Source of the DNA: Enterobacter huaxiensis | GTDB taxonomy: Bacteria; Pseudomonadota; Gammaproteobacteria; Enterobacterales; Enterobacteriaceae | Direction of reading: 5' to 3' | Assembly (NCBI RefSeq): GCF_003594935.2 | Contig: NZ_CP043342.1 | Location: 1,798,001-1,862,000, forward strand | DNA length: 64,000 nucleotides | Part shown: positions 1-7,702 of the stretch, in pieces | How the letters are laid out: every line of letters starts with the position of its first letter | Position numbering within the stretch: the first letter of the stretch is position 1 | Translations under genes and position numbers: made by a program | The notes under the pieces: generated by a model | What the model was told of the DNA's origin: nothing | Databases searched by the model: none | What the model saw: the letters and a program-made list of their open reading frames with translations, nothing else

Positions 1-890
1 CCGCCGACCAGCAGGCCGATATTCAGGAACAGCTCGCGCGGCAGCCCGAGATTCTGCGTGGAATAGTTCAGGGCAAAGGCGGTGACGATATACATGGTCA
101 GCAGCTCGCACAGGCGCAGGGCAATGATTTTCAGAAAAGCGCCAGGGTGTGTTGAAAGCGCTTCCATCACCGGAAGCCGCTTTTTGACTACCGGTTTTTC
201 CTGCTGCTGTTTTTCGAATTCAGCGGACTCTTCCATGCCGTTGCGGATCCACAGCGCGGCGATGACCAGCACGATGCTAAAGATAAACGGAATACGCCAG
301 CCCCAGCTCAGAAACTGCTCGTCGGTGGTGAGCTGGCTTATCAGCGACACCAGGCCGGTAGAGAGCAGCAGGCCCACGCCATAGCCCACCTGTACGCCGC
401 TGCTGTAGAAGGCTTTCTTGTTTTTTGGCGCGCTCTCAACGGAGAGCAGCGCCGCGCCGCCCCATTCACCGCCGACGGCAAAGCCCTGAATTGCGCGCAG
501 CGTCACCAGCAGCACCGGTGCCCACCAGCCGATAGAGGCAAACGAGGGCAAAATGCCGATAAGCGCAGTGGCGATGCCCATCATCCAGACGGTGAGCATC
601 AGCATGCGCTTGCGGCCGAGGCGGTCGCCGAAGTGGCCGAATATCACGCCGCCCAGCGGGCGGAACAGAAAGCCGACGCCGAAGGTGGCAAACGCGGCGA
701 GGGTGCCCATTGCCGGGCTGATCTGGGGGAAGAATTCGCGGTTAAACACCAGCGCGGCGGTAATGCCGTAGAGCAGAAAATCATACCAGTCGACGACGGC
801 ACCGGCGAAGCTGCCGAGCGCTGCACGGCGGGCACGACTGAGTGAAGGTGTCTCCTCGTTGGGACGATCGGAGATGAGGGTGGAGTCCAT
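1..890 (-). CDS. shiA: Shikimate transporter ShiA, 5' part (partial)
   Basis: Inner-membrane MFS proton symporter that imports shikimate and dehydroshikimate for aromatic amino acid synthesis. The gene reads leftward and runs off the window; about 296 codons are present of roughly 438 in E. coli. The visible protein closely resembles E. coli ShiA, including the N-terminal MDSTLIS start, the loop GHFGDRLGRKRML between helices 2 and 3 typical of the sugar-porter/metabolite-symporter branch of MFS, and the GGEWGGAALL helix. The start at 890 has an AGGA ribosome site 6 bases upstream. It is monocistronic on this side, divergent from pagP. Only the truncation by the window edge is odd. Confidence 0.93.
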   Translation of the reverse strand, partial: MDSTLISDRPNEETPSLSRARRAALGSFAGAVVDWYDFLLYGITAALVFNREFFPQISPAMGTLAAFATFGVGFLFRPLGGVIFGHFGDRLGRKRMLMLTVWMMGIATALIGILPSFASIGWWAPVLLVTLRAIQGFAVGGEWGGAALLSVESAPKNKKAFYSSGVQVGYGVGLLLSTGLVSLISQLTTDEQFLSWGWRIPFIFSIVLVIAALWIRNGMEESAEFEKQQQEKPVVKKRLPVMEALSTHPGAFLKIIALRLCELLTMYIVTAFALNYSTQNLGLPRELFLNIGLLVG

Positions 891-1072
891 AGTTGTCCTG
901 TCTGTACTGATTTTTAATTATTGGTATAAGAAAAGGTCACTCACATTGCGTCCGTCATATAAACGGAACGTATGAGACTACCGCGACAGAACGCCGGAGA
1001 AAACGTTTTTATCTTTCCGGAAGGCGCTTAATAAAAAAATTTCATCTCCACCTGCACCGATATAATTATGTT

Positions 1073-1107
1073 TGTTTGGCTCCGGTTAGTGCTGAATGGT
1101 TTACAGT
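1073..1107 (+). promoter_or_regulatory. PhoP box and -10 for pagP
   Basis: TGTTTG-N5-GGTTAG at 1073-1089 fits the PhoP direct-repeat consensus (T/G)GTTTA-N5-(T/G)GTTTA with two mismatches. A -10-like TACAGT lies at 1102-1107, 12 bases after the box, which is the usual spacing in PhoP-activated promoters. It sits 40-70 bases before the pagP start. Inference: low magnesium or cationic peptides induce pagP through PhoPQ, as known in Salmonella. Confidence 0.6.
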
Positions 1108-1146
1108 AATAGTGACCGCTGCGTGACTTAAGCTGAGGGAATAACT

Positions 1147-1722
1147 ATGCAACGCGCCTTTTCATCATTCTGGATTGTCCTGTTTTTATTCGTCGCACCG
1201 CTTCATGCGGAGCCCAAAGTCTATGGCGAACAGCGTATAAGCCGCTGGTGGGACAGCCTGACGGACGATATTTCGCAAACCTGGGAGCAGCCGGAACGTT
1301 ACGATCTGTACCTGCCGTTCCTGAGCTGGCACGCCCGCTTTATGTATGACAAAGAGAAAACCGACAAATACAACGAAATGCCGTGGGGCGGCGGGCTGGG
1401 CGTATCCCGCTATAACGAAGAGGGGAACTGGAGCGCGCTCTTCGCCATGATGTTTAAAGATTCGCACAATGAATGGCAGCCGGCGATGGGCTACGGCTGG
1501 GAGAAAGGCTGGTACCTGGATAACGCCAAAGACTTCCGCCTGGGGCTGGGAGCCGCAGCGGGCATCACGGCGCGCGACGACTTCGCAAACTACGTGCCGC
1601 TGCCGTTTATCTTCCCGCTGTTCTCTGCCGGGTATAAGCGCGTCACCGTCCAGTTCACCTATATTCCCGGCACCTATAACAACGGCAACGTGCTCTTCGC
1701 CTGGCTGCGCCTGGGCTTCTAA
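1147..1722 (+). CDS. pagP: Lipid A palmitoyltransferase PagP
   Basis: Outer-membrane beta-barrel enzyme that moves a palmitate from phospholipid to lipid A and so protects against cationic antimicrobial peptides. The 191-residue protein has a signal peptide ending near residue 21 (PLHA). The family's catalytic triad is present: His62 in the LSWHARF segment, and Asp105 and Ser106 in MMFKDS. The C-terminal strand ends in Phe (LRLGF), as expected for barrel assembly by BAM. E. coli PagP is 186 residues, so it is full length. The stop codon overlaps the convergent acyltransferase stop by 4 bases. A PhoP-type promoter precedes it. The location, far from the E. coli pagP site, suggests a rearranged or second copy. 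Confidence 0.93.
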   Translation: MQRAFSSFWIVLFLFVAPLHAEPKVYGEQRISRWWDSLTDDISQTWEQPERYDLYLPFLSWHARFMYDKEKTDKYNEMPWGGGLGVSRYNEEGNWSALFAMMFKDSHNEWQPAMGYGWEKGWYLDNAKDFRLGLGAAAGITARDDFANYVPLPFIFPLFSAGYKRVTVQFTYIPGTYNNGNVLFAWLRLGF

Positions 1723-2684
1723 AGGGTTATCACCTTTTTGGCCACCGCGTTAGACAGCACGAGCAGGGAGAACAGCACGGAAGTGATGAAGGTGAGCACG
1801 ATCAGCGTTAGCTTTACGCCGAGAGAGGTCACCGGAATCAGCGCCGTCAGCAGGTGAAAAACCGAGTAGTGCACAATATAAACGCCGGTCATCGTTTTGC
1901 TGATGGCCGCCAGGATGGACTCTTTGAACTCGGCGTTGCGGCGAAAGCGCACGCCGTTTGCCGCAATCACCAGCGCAATAATCAGAATGTAGATCTGCGA
2001 GCCGGTGAGGATAAAGGCGTTTCTGTCCGCCTTGAACAGGGCGAAAAAGAAGTGGCGCTCGTAGAACCAGGTGAAGAGATAGATAAACGGGATGGCGACA
2101 ACCGCCGCCCTGACCACATTTTTGCGGCTTATCCACTCCGCGATTTTGGGATCGCAGAACAGCTGCCCCGTCAGGTAAAACAGCAGCCACGTCCACAGGC
2201 GATACTGCGGCGAAAGCGACAGCACGTGGGTCTCAGGATAGATCGCTGAGAGCAGATCGTACCCGTATGAGAACAGCAGCAGGGCGGCGATCGCGCCGCA
2301 GAACAGGGTGCGCCGCTGGCTGAGCCATTCCACCGCCGGGTGGAAGGTATAAATTACGATAAAGGCGAACACGAACCATGGCTGGATCAAATACCCGCGC
2401 TGATACGGCTCCCACAGGTAGTAAATCGTAACCCAGAACAGAAAGACGATGATCAGGCTTTTGATTTTGCCCAGCTGCCAGCGGGTGCCGTGCCGGGACT
2501 GCCCGTCAAGATAGCCTGAGACCACAAAAAACAGCGGCGTGGCGATGGTCGATATAAAGGTTAAAAACCCCAGGATCCAGTGATAGTCATAATCATAGCG
2601 ATCCCAGGTGTTGTAGATGGTGAAGAAGGTAACCGCCGTCATACAGCCCAGCGTCTTGATGATGTTCAGTCCTGTCGCATTCAT
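1719..2684 (-). CDS. Acyltransferase 3 family membrane protein
   Basis: Polytopic inner-membrane protein of 321 residues with about ten hydrophobic segments, matching the acyltransferase-3 (OafA/WecH/YiaH) fold. These proteins O-acetylate sugars, polysaccharides or other cell-surface molecules from cytoplasmic acyl-CoA. The N-terminal helix lacks the clear RxxR pattern found in many O-antigen acetylases, so the substrate is unknown. Its start codon overlaps the stop of the RND permease by 4 bases (ATGA), so the two are translationally coupled and this is the third gene of the efflux operon. It converges on pagP. Whether it modifies the envelope or a pump substrate cannot be told from sequence. 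Confidence 0.8.
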   Translation of the reverse strand: MNATGLNIIKTLGCMTAVTFFTIYNTWDRYDYDYHWILGFLTFISTIATPLFFVVSGYLDGQSRHGTRWQLGKIKSLIIVFLFWVTIYYLWEPYQRGYLIQPWFVFAFIVIYTFHPAVEWLSQRRTLFCGAIAALLLFSYGYDLLSAIYPETHVLSLSPQYRLWTWLLFYLTGQLFCDPKIAEWISRKNVVRAAVVAIPFIYLFTWFYERHFFFALFKADRNAFILTGSQIYILIIALVIAANGVRFRRNAEFKESILAAISKTMTGVYIVHYSVFHLLTALIPVTSLGVKLTLIVLTFITSVLFSLLVLSNAVAKKVITL

Positions 2685-5600
2685 TGTTGTTCCGCTTTGT
2701 CCTTACGATGGAAGCACGCATATATCACGGGAAGTACCAGCAGCGTCAGGATTGTAGCAAACCCAAGTCCAAACATAATCACAACGGCCATGCTCTGGAA
2801 GAAAACATCCAGCAGGAGGGGGGCGAGACCCAGTACGGTGGTGAACGCGGTGAGCAGGATAGGGCGCAGGCGCGAGGTGGCCGCGTAGATAATCGCCTCA
2901 TGCTGATCTTTGTGCACTTTTTGCTGTTCGATCTCCTCCACCAGCACGATACCGTTACGGATTAGCATTCCGCTCAGGCTCAGCAGACCAATCAACGCCA
3001 TAAAGCCAAACGGGATCCCGGTGAGTAAAAAGCCGGGCGTGACGCCGATCAGCGCCAGCGGCACGGTCAGCCAGATGGCGACGGCGTTTTTCACCGAGCT
3101 GAACATCAGCACCGTAATCACGAACATCACCAGATAGCCAATCGGCAGCGTGCTGAATACCCCCTGCTGCGCTTCGCTGGAGCTCTCAGCATCGCCTCCC
3201 CACTCAATGCTATAGCCGTGGGGCAGGGTGAGGGCGTCAATTTGCGGCTTCACGCGGGCGAGAATATCGCCAGACGTTTGCTGGCTCAGCGGGTCGGGAT
3301 CGGACTGCACGGTCAGCACCCGCGAGCGGTCGCGGCGCAGAATAAGCGGATCCTCCCACTCCAGCGAGAAGCGGCTCACCACGTTGCTGAGCGGAATGTA
3401 CTGCTGGCGCGTCTGGCTCCAGACCAGCACGTTATTAAGATGGTTAGCGTCAAGACGCTCGCTTTCCGGCGGGCGCACCACCACGGGCAGCAGGTCGCTC
3501 CCTTCCCGGTACAGCCCCGCCCGGCTGCCGGAGAAGTTCATCTCCAGCGCGTTATCGACATCCTGTTTATCCACCCCAAGCTCGCGTCCAAGTGCAGTCA
3601 CGTACTGCGGGCGGATAACTTTGCTGCGGTTCTGCCAGTCGTTTCTGACGCTGTCGGTGGCCGGGTCGCGGCTCAGGATATCGTCGACCTGGCTGGCAAT
3701 CAGGCGCAGTCGATCGGGGTCCGGTCCCTTAATGCGTACCTCAATGGCGCTATCTCCGGACGGGCCAAACATGACGCGTTTAGTGCTGGCATTGACCTGC
3801 GGGTAGTTGCGCGCAATGTACTCATCCACGTGGCGCGCCAGGGCCGAAATGTTGCGCTGGTCGTCCATCCTCACCATGATTTGCGCGTAGTTGCTGTACT
3901 GGCGCTGCCCGCTGTAGGTCAGAATAAACCGCATGCTCCCCTGGCCTATGGTCGAGACGGTGGTTTCAACGCCCGGCCGGCCGTTGAGGGTCTTTTCGAT
4001 ATCGCTGGTCATCTTCTCGGTCCATTTAATATCGGTACCGTAGGGTAACCAGAGGTCGACAAAGAAAATTGGCGTGTTGGACGAGGGGAAGAAGTTTTGC
4101 CGTACGGAGCCAAAGCCCCAGATGGCCGCCGCCAGCAGCGCCGCCATCACAACTAGCGTCGGCGCTTTACGGCGCAGCAGGGTATTAAGCAGGTGCTGGT
4201 AGAGGCGATAGAGCCGTTTGTCGTAGGGATCTGACTCGGCGGTTTTCTCGGGCTCGTCGTCGTTTTTAAACAGCCACCACTTGATCAGCACCGGGGTGAT
4301 GGTGAGCGCGGAGAACCAGCTTAGCATCAGGGAAATCAGCAGCACCTGGAACAGCGATTTACAGTACTCGCCGGTGGAATCCTGGGACAGCCCGATAGGC
4401 GCAAACGCCAGGATCGCAATCACCGTCGCCCCCAGCAGCGGCAGGGCGGAGCGGCGGATGATGTAGTTAACGGCGGTTAACAGCGGAGAGCCCTGCTGGC
4501 GGGCAATCAGCACCCCTTCGACAATCACGATGGCGTTGTCCACCAGCATGCTGAGGGCGATAATCAGCGCCCCGAGCGAGATGCGCTGCAGCTCAATGCC
4601 CCACAGATACATAATCAGCAGCGTACCCAGCACGTTGAGCGCGAGGGAGAACGCGATGATGATCCCGCTGCGCACGCCCATGAAGATCAGCAGCACGCCG
4701 ATGACGATGGCCAGCGCCATCAGGAAGTTAATGATAAAACCGTTAACGGAGTGGCCCACTTCGGCGGCCTGATCGTAAAACAGATCGATATGAATCCCCG
4801 CCGGTTTCTCCGCTGACATCTGGCTTAGCTTCGCCTCCAGCGCGTGGCCCACGTCGATAACGTTGACGCCGGGAATAAACGAGACGCCCATGGTGACGGC
4901 TTTCCTGCCGTTGGCGTGGTAGATACTGGCAGGGGATTCGTTTAGCCCACGCGAGAGGGTCGCGATGTCGCGCAGCCGCGTCGCCGCCCCGGTGCCGGAC
5001 GGCGTGATAATCAGATCCGCCAGCTCGTCGATGTTCTCAAACTCGCCCGTCGGGTGCAGGCGGATAGACTCGGTCCCGGAGGTAATTTCTCCCGCGCTGG
5101 AGACCACGTTCAGCCTGCTGAGCAGGGCGGAAAGCTGGTTCAGCGTAATGCCGCGCGCGGCCATCTTGGTCAGCGAAATATCGATGTTTATCTGCTGGGT
5201 AATGGCGCCACCGATAGCCACTTTGCCCACGCCGGGCACCAGGACCAGCTCGCGGCGCAGCTGCTCGGCGTATCTCACCAGTTCAGGGTTGCTGAATTCG
5301 TCCCCGGAAATGGCGAAGAAAAAGCCGAACACGTCGCCAAAATCGTCATTCACGAAGGGCGTAACGACGCCGGGCGGGAACTGACGCGAGGCATCGCCAA
5401 CCCGTCGGCGCAGCTCATCCCAAATTTGCGGCAGCTCGTTCGAATGATAGCGTGAGGCAATATTCACGGTGATTTGCGACAGGCCGTTGGAGGAGATTGA
5501 GCTGACGTTATCCAGATAGGGAAGCTGCTGTAGCGCATTCTCCAGCGGCAGCGTGACCTCTTCCTCAACCTGCTGCGCCGACGCGCCGGGATAATGGGTT

Positions 5601-5743
5601 ATGACCACCGCGGTTTTGATGGTAAAGGCCGGATCTTCCAGCCTGCCAATATTCAGCAGCGCAAATATGCCGCCGACGCCGAGCAGCAGAATGGTCAGCC
5701 AGACGCGAATGGGGTTATTAATAAACTGGCGAGAGATGTCCAT
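2681..5743 (-). CDS. RND family efflux permease
   Basis: Inner-membrane pump subunit of 1020 residues, the usual length for AcrB-type RND transporters, with N-terminal TM1 (residues 10-30), two large periplasmic domains and two six-helix blocks. Such pumps use the proton gradient to expel drugs or other compounds through a periplasmic adaptor and an outer-membrane channel. In TM4 the proton-relay pair is Asp402-Asn403 (AcrB has Asp-Asp), and at the AcrB Lys940 position there is Arg929 (GMLIRNGIVLVEE). It is therefore a separate RND subgroup from AcrB, AcrD and MdtB. It overlaps the adaptor gene by 1 base and the acyltransferase by 4. No outer-membrane channel is encoded nearby, so TolC is the likely partner. 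Substrate unknown. Confidence 0.92.
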   Translation of the reverse strand: MDISRQFINNPIRVWLTILLLGVGGIFALLNIGRLEDPAFTIKTAVVITHYPGASAQQVEEEVTLPLENALQQLPYLDNVSSISSNGLSQITVNIASRYHSNELPQIWDELRRRVGDASRQFPPGVVTPFVNDDFGDVFGFFFAISGDEFSNPELVRYAEQLRRELVLVPGVGKVAIGGAITQQINIDISLTKMAARGITLNQLSALLSRLNVVSSAGEITSGTESIRLHPTGEFENIDELADLIITPSGTGAATRLRDIATLSRGLNESPASIYHANGRKAVTMGVSFIPGVNVIDVGHALEAKLSQMSAEKPAGIHIDLFYDQAAEVGHSVNGFIINFLMALAIVIGVLLIFMGVRSGIIIAFSLALNVLGTLLIMYLWGIELQRISLGALIIALSMLVDNAIVIVEGVLIARQQGSPLLTAVNYIIRRSALPLLGATVIAILAFAPIGLSQDSTGEYCKSLFQVLLISLMLSWFSALTITPVLIKWWLFKNDDEPEKTAESDPYDKRLYRLYQHLLNTLLRRKAPTLVVMAALLAAAIWGFGSVRQNFFPSSNTPIFFVDLWLPYGTDIKWTEKMTSDIEKTLNGRPGVETTVSTIGQGSMRFILTYSGQRQYSNYAQIMVRMDDQRNISALARHVDEYIARNYPQVNASTKRVMFGPSGDSAIEVRIKGPDPDRLRLIASQVDDILSRDPATDSVRNDWQNRSKVIRPQYVTALGRELGVDKQDVDNALEMNFSGSRAGLYREGSDLLPVVVRPPESERLDANHLNNVLVWSQTRQQYIPLSNVVSRFSLEWEDPLILRRDRSRVLTVQSDPDPLSQQTSGDILARVKPQIDALTLPHGYSIEWGGDAESSSEAQQGVFSTLPIGYLVMFVITVLMFSSVKNAVAIWLTVPLALIGVTPGFLLTGIPFGFMALIGLLSLSGMLIRNGIVLVEEIEQQKVHKDQHEAIIYAATSRLRPILLTAFTTVLGLAPLLLDVFFQSMAVVIMFGLGFATILTLLVLPVIYACFHRKDKAEQQ

Positions 5744-6828
5744 TACAGTCCCCGCTCGCGCGTCCAGATGCGCACCGGCTGGTTGGCGTGAAGCTCGCCA
5801 ACGCCCGCCGCCACGACGCGTTCCCCTGCCTTCAGGCCGCTGGCGATCACCACGCCCTCGGTGCTCACTTGCCCCACGCTGACCTTGCGATCTTCCAGGT
5901 GAAGCGCATCGCCTTCGCCCACGACCACCCAGACGTGCGGCTCATTGCGCGGGCTGTTATTCGGATTGAAAACGGCCTCGACCGGCACTACCAGCGCCTG
6001 GCTGCCGGCACCGGCGGGAAGGTTCGTCAGGTTGATGGTTACCGTGCCGCTGACGCCGCCCACGGCGGGAAAGTCATCCGGCCGCGGCATAGTGAGGATC
6101 ACCTGCCAGGTCAGCGTGTTGCTGTCGCTGCTGCCCGAATGCTCCTTGTAGACGGCGGTAAACTCGCGGTCCGGAAAGGCGTTAATCCTCACGACAGGGC
6201 GATACTGCGCGTTGCGGATATCGAGGGTTTTAAACAGGTTCTCTGGAATGTTGAACACCACGTCCAGCAGGTCGGTGCGGGTCAGAGTCGCAATCGGCTG
6301 ACCGGCGGAAACAACCTGATGGTTGCGCACGTGCACGCTGGCCGCCGTCCCGCTAAAAGGGGCGACGAGCGTCATCTGGTTCAACTCTTCACGGGCAATT
6401 TGCAGCGCCGCATTCGCCGAGTCGCGGGTCGCCCGCTGAACGTCCATCTCGGCTTTTGAAATGGCCTGACGGCCCGCGAGCGTCTGGAAGCGATCGAACT
6501 GCCGTTGCGCCAACGTTGCGGCCGTCTGTCTGTCGTTAACCCGCTGCTGGGCCTCGCGGGCGTTCAGCCTGGCCAGCTGCTGCCCCTGCCTGATGGCGAC
6601 ACCCTGGCGGATATCGAGCGCTTCAATCTGCCCGGCGCGCTTAAACGCGAGGTCGGTGGCATCACCTGATTCAATACGTGCGGGGAAAACGCGCTGCTGT
6701 GCATTGCCGGGTGCAGTCACCTCCGCCACTTTAACCATTCGCGGCTGGGGGGCGTTTTGCTCCGGTTTCGGGTCACACGCTGTGAGTGTCAAAATAACCA
6801 AGGGCAAAAGAGAGAGGTAGCGGTTCAC
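5743..6828 (-). CDS. RND efflux periplasmic adaptor lipoprotein
   Basis: Membrane-fusion protein (HlyD/AcrA family, 361 residues) that links the RND permease to an outer-membrane channel. A lipoprotein signal peptide ends in the lipobox LTAC (Cys near residue 18), so it should be anchored to the inner membrane. Residues 45-75 and 155-185 look like the two lipoyl half-domains, with the alpha-hairpin between them. The beta-barrel and membrane-proximal domains follow. GTG is taken as the start because GGGGA lies five bases upstream and the signal peptide begins there. It is the first gene of the adaptor-permease-acyltransferase operon, with TAATG overlap to the permease. Confidence 0.9.
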   Translation of the reverse strand: MNRYLSLLPLVILTLTACDPKPEQNAPQPRMVKVAEVTAPGNAQQRVFPARIESGDATDLAFKRAGQIEALDIRQGVAIRQGQQLARLNAREAQQRVNDRQTAATLAQRQFDRFQTLAGRQAISKAEMDVQRATRDSANAALQIAREELNQMTLVAPFSGTAASVHVRNHQVVSAGQPIATLTRTDLLDVVFNIPENLFKTLDIRNAQYRPVVRINAFPDREFTAVYKEHSGSSDSNTLTWQVILTMPRPDDFPAVGGVSGTVTINLTNLPAGAGSQALVVPVEAVFNPNNSPRNEPHVWVVVGEGDALHLEDRKVSVGQVSTEGVVIASGLKAGERVVAAGVGELHANQPVRIWTRERGL

Positions 6829-6885
6829 TGTATTCCCCTAATAAATAACCGTTTTATTTATTCCATAACGATGGCAGGGGTGATG

Positions 6886-6996
6886 CTATTCTGCCAGAAC
6901 AGTGACGACCATATAGGTAAATAGACCAATCGCCGTGCTGGCGATAATGGCAAGCGCAATAAACATAGCCAGTCGGATCAGGCTTAAACCATACAT
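6886..6996 (-). CDS. Small hydrophobic protein, 36 residues (candidate)
   Basis: Short open reading frame starting MYGLSLIRLAMFIALAIIAS and ending VVTVLAE, almost entirely one predicted transmembrane helix. GGAGG lies 5 bases before the ATG at 6996; another ATG at 6998-7000 is out of frame. It lies between the efflux operon start and the uspG-like gene, transcribed toward the efflux operon with 57 bases to its first codon. Small membrane proteins of this type often modulate transporters (AcrZ with AcrB is the known case), but there is no sequence evidence for that here. Not recognised as a named family. Confidence 0.5.
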   Translation of the reverse strand: MYGLSLIRLAMFIALAIIASTAIGLFTYMVVTVLAE

Positions 6997-7223
6997 ACAT
7001 TCCTCCATGAGCCGTAATCGGTGTCTGACTATGAGCATAGTTGGAGAAAAGATAAATGTTAAATAGCCATAATCAGTGGGGAAGCGCTAATCCTGATTTT
7101 CCTGTGCTACGTTTAATATCATTCATCTCTTTTTTCCGTCACTGGCATTAAGGGCAAACCCCTGCATTTAAGGCATTTTTTGCTCCGCTCACAATCAAAT
7201 TGGTTATAAAAAGGATGCTCGAT

Positions 7224-7655
7224 ATGTATAAAAATATTCTCGTTCCGGTGGATGTCTACGAGCCAAGTCTGGCTGACAAAGCGCTGCAGCACGCGCAGTT
7301 CCTCGCGCAAAGCGCGTCGGGTGAGATTCATCTGCTGCACGTTATGCCAAAATTTTCAGCCGAACTGACGCGGGGTTTTATTTCAGATGCGCGAAAGATG
7401 GATGAATATATGATTAATAATTCGAAAGAAAAACTCGCCGCCCTCGTTAAAAAGCTAAACCTGCCGGAAGAGCATGTTCATCTGCACGTTCGCAGCGGCA
7501 ACATCCGCGATGAGGTGATTAAGCTGGCGGATGAGCTTGCTGCCGGGGCGATTATTGTCGGTTCACGAAACCCGAATATTCAAACCCATTTATTAGGCTC
7601 AGAGGCGGCGAGTATCGTTCGTTACGCGCATGTTCCTGTTTTCGTTATTCGTTAA
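7224..7655 (+). CDS. UspG-like universal stress protein
   Basis: Cytoplasmic universal stress protein of 143 residues, single Usp domain, most like E. coli UspG (shared MYK start, SRNP-I-THLLGS nucleotide-binding loop near residues 117-128 and the ending PVFVIR). The G-2x-G-9x-G(S/T) ATP-binding pattern is recognisable in VGSRNPNIQTHLLGSEAAS. The start at 7224 has AAGGA 8 bases upstream; an upstream in-frame ATG at 7200 is not preceded by a ribosome site. It is followed after 47 bases by a P-type cation ATPase, probably in one transcript. It is likely a paralogue of uspG rather than uspG itself. Confidence 0.85.
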   Translation: MYKNILVPVDVYEPSLADKALQHAQFLAQSASGEIHLLHVMPKFSAELTRGFISDARKMDEYMINNSKEKLAALVKKLNLPEEHVHLHVRSGNIRDEVIKLADELAAGAIIVGSRNPNIQTHLLGSEAASIVRYAHVPVFVIR

Positions 7656-7702
7656 TTGCATGAAAGCAAGGTGATTTCTGAAAAGAACCTGAGGAAGGAA
7701 CG

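Noticed and set aside
3218..4048. 276-codon plus-strand frame opposite the RND permease
   Set aside because: Antisense shadow; no start signal or recognisable domain.
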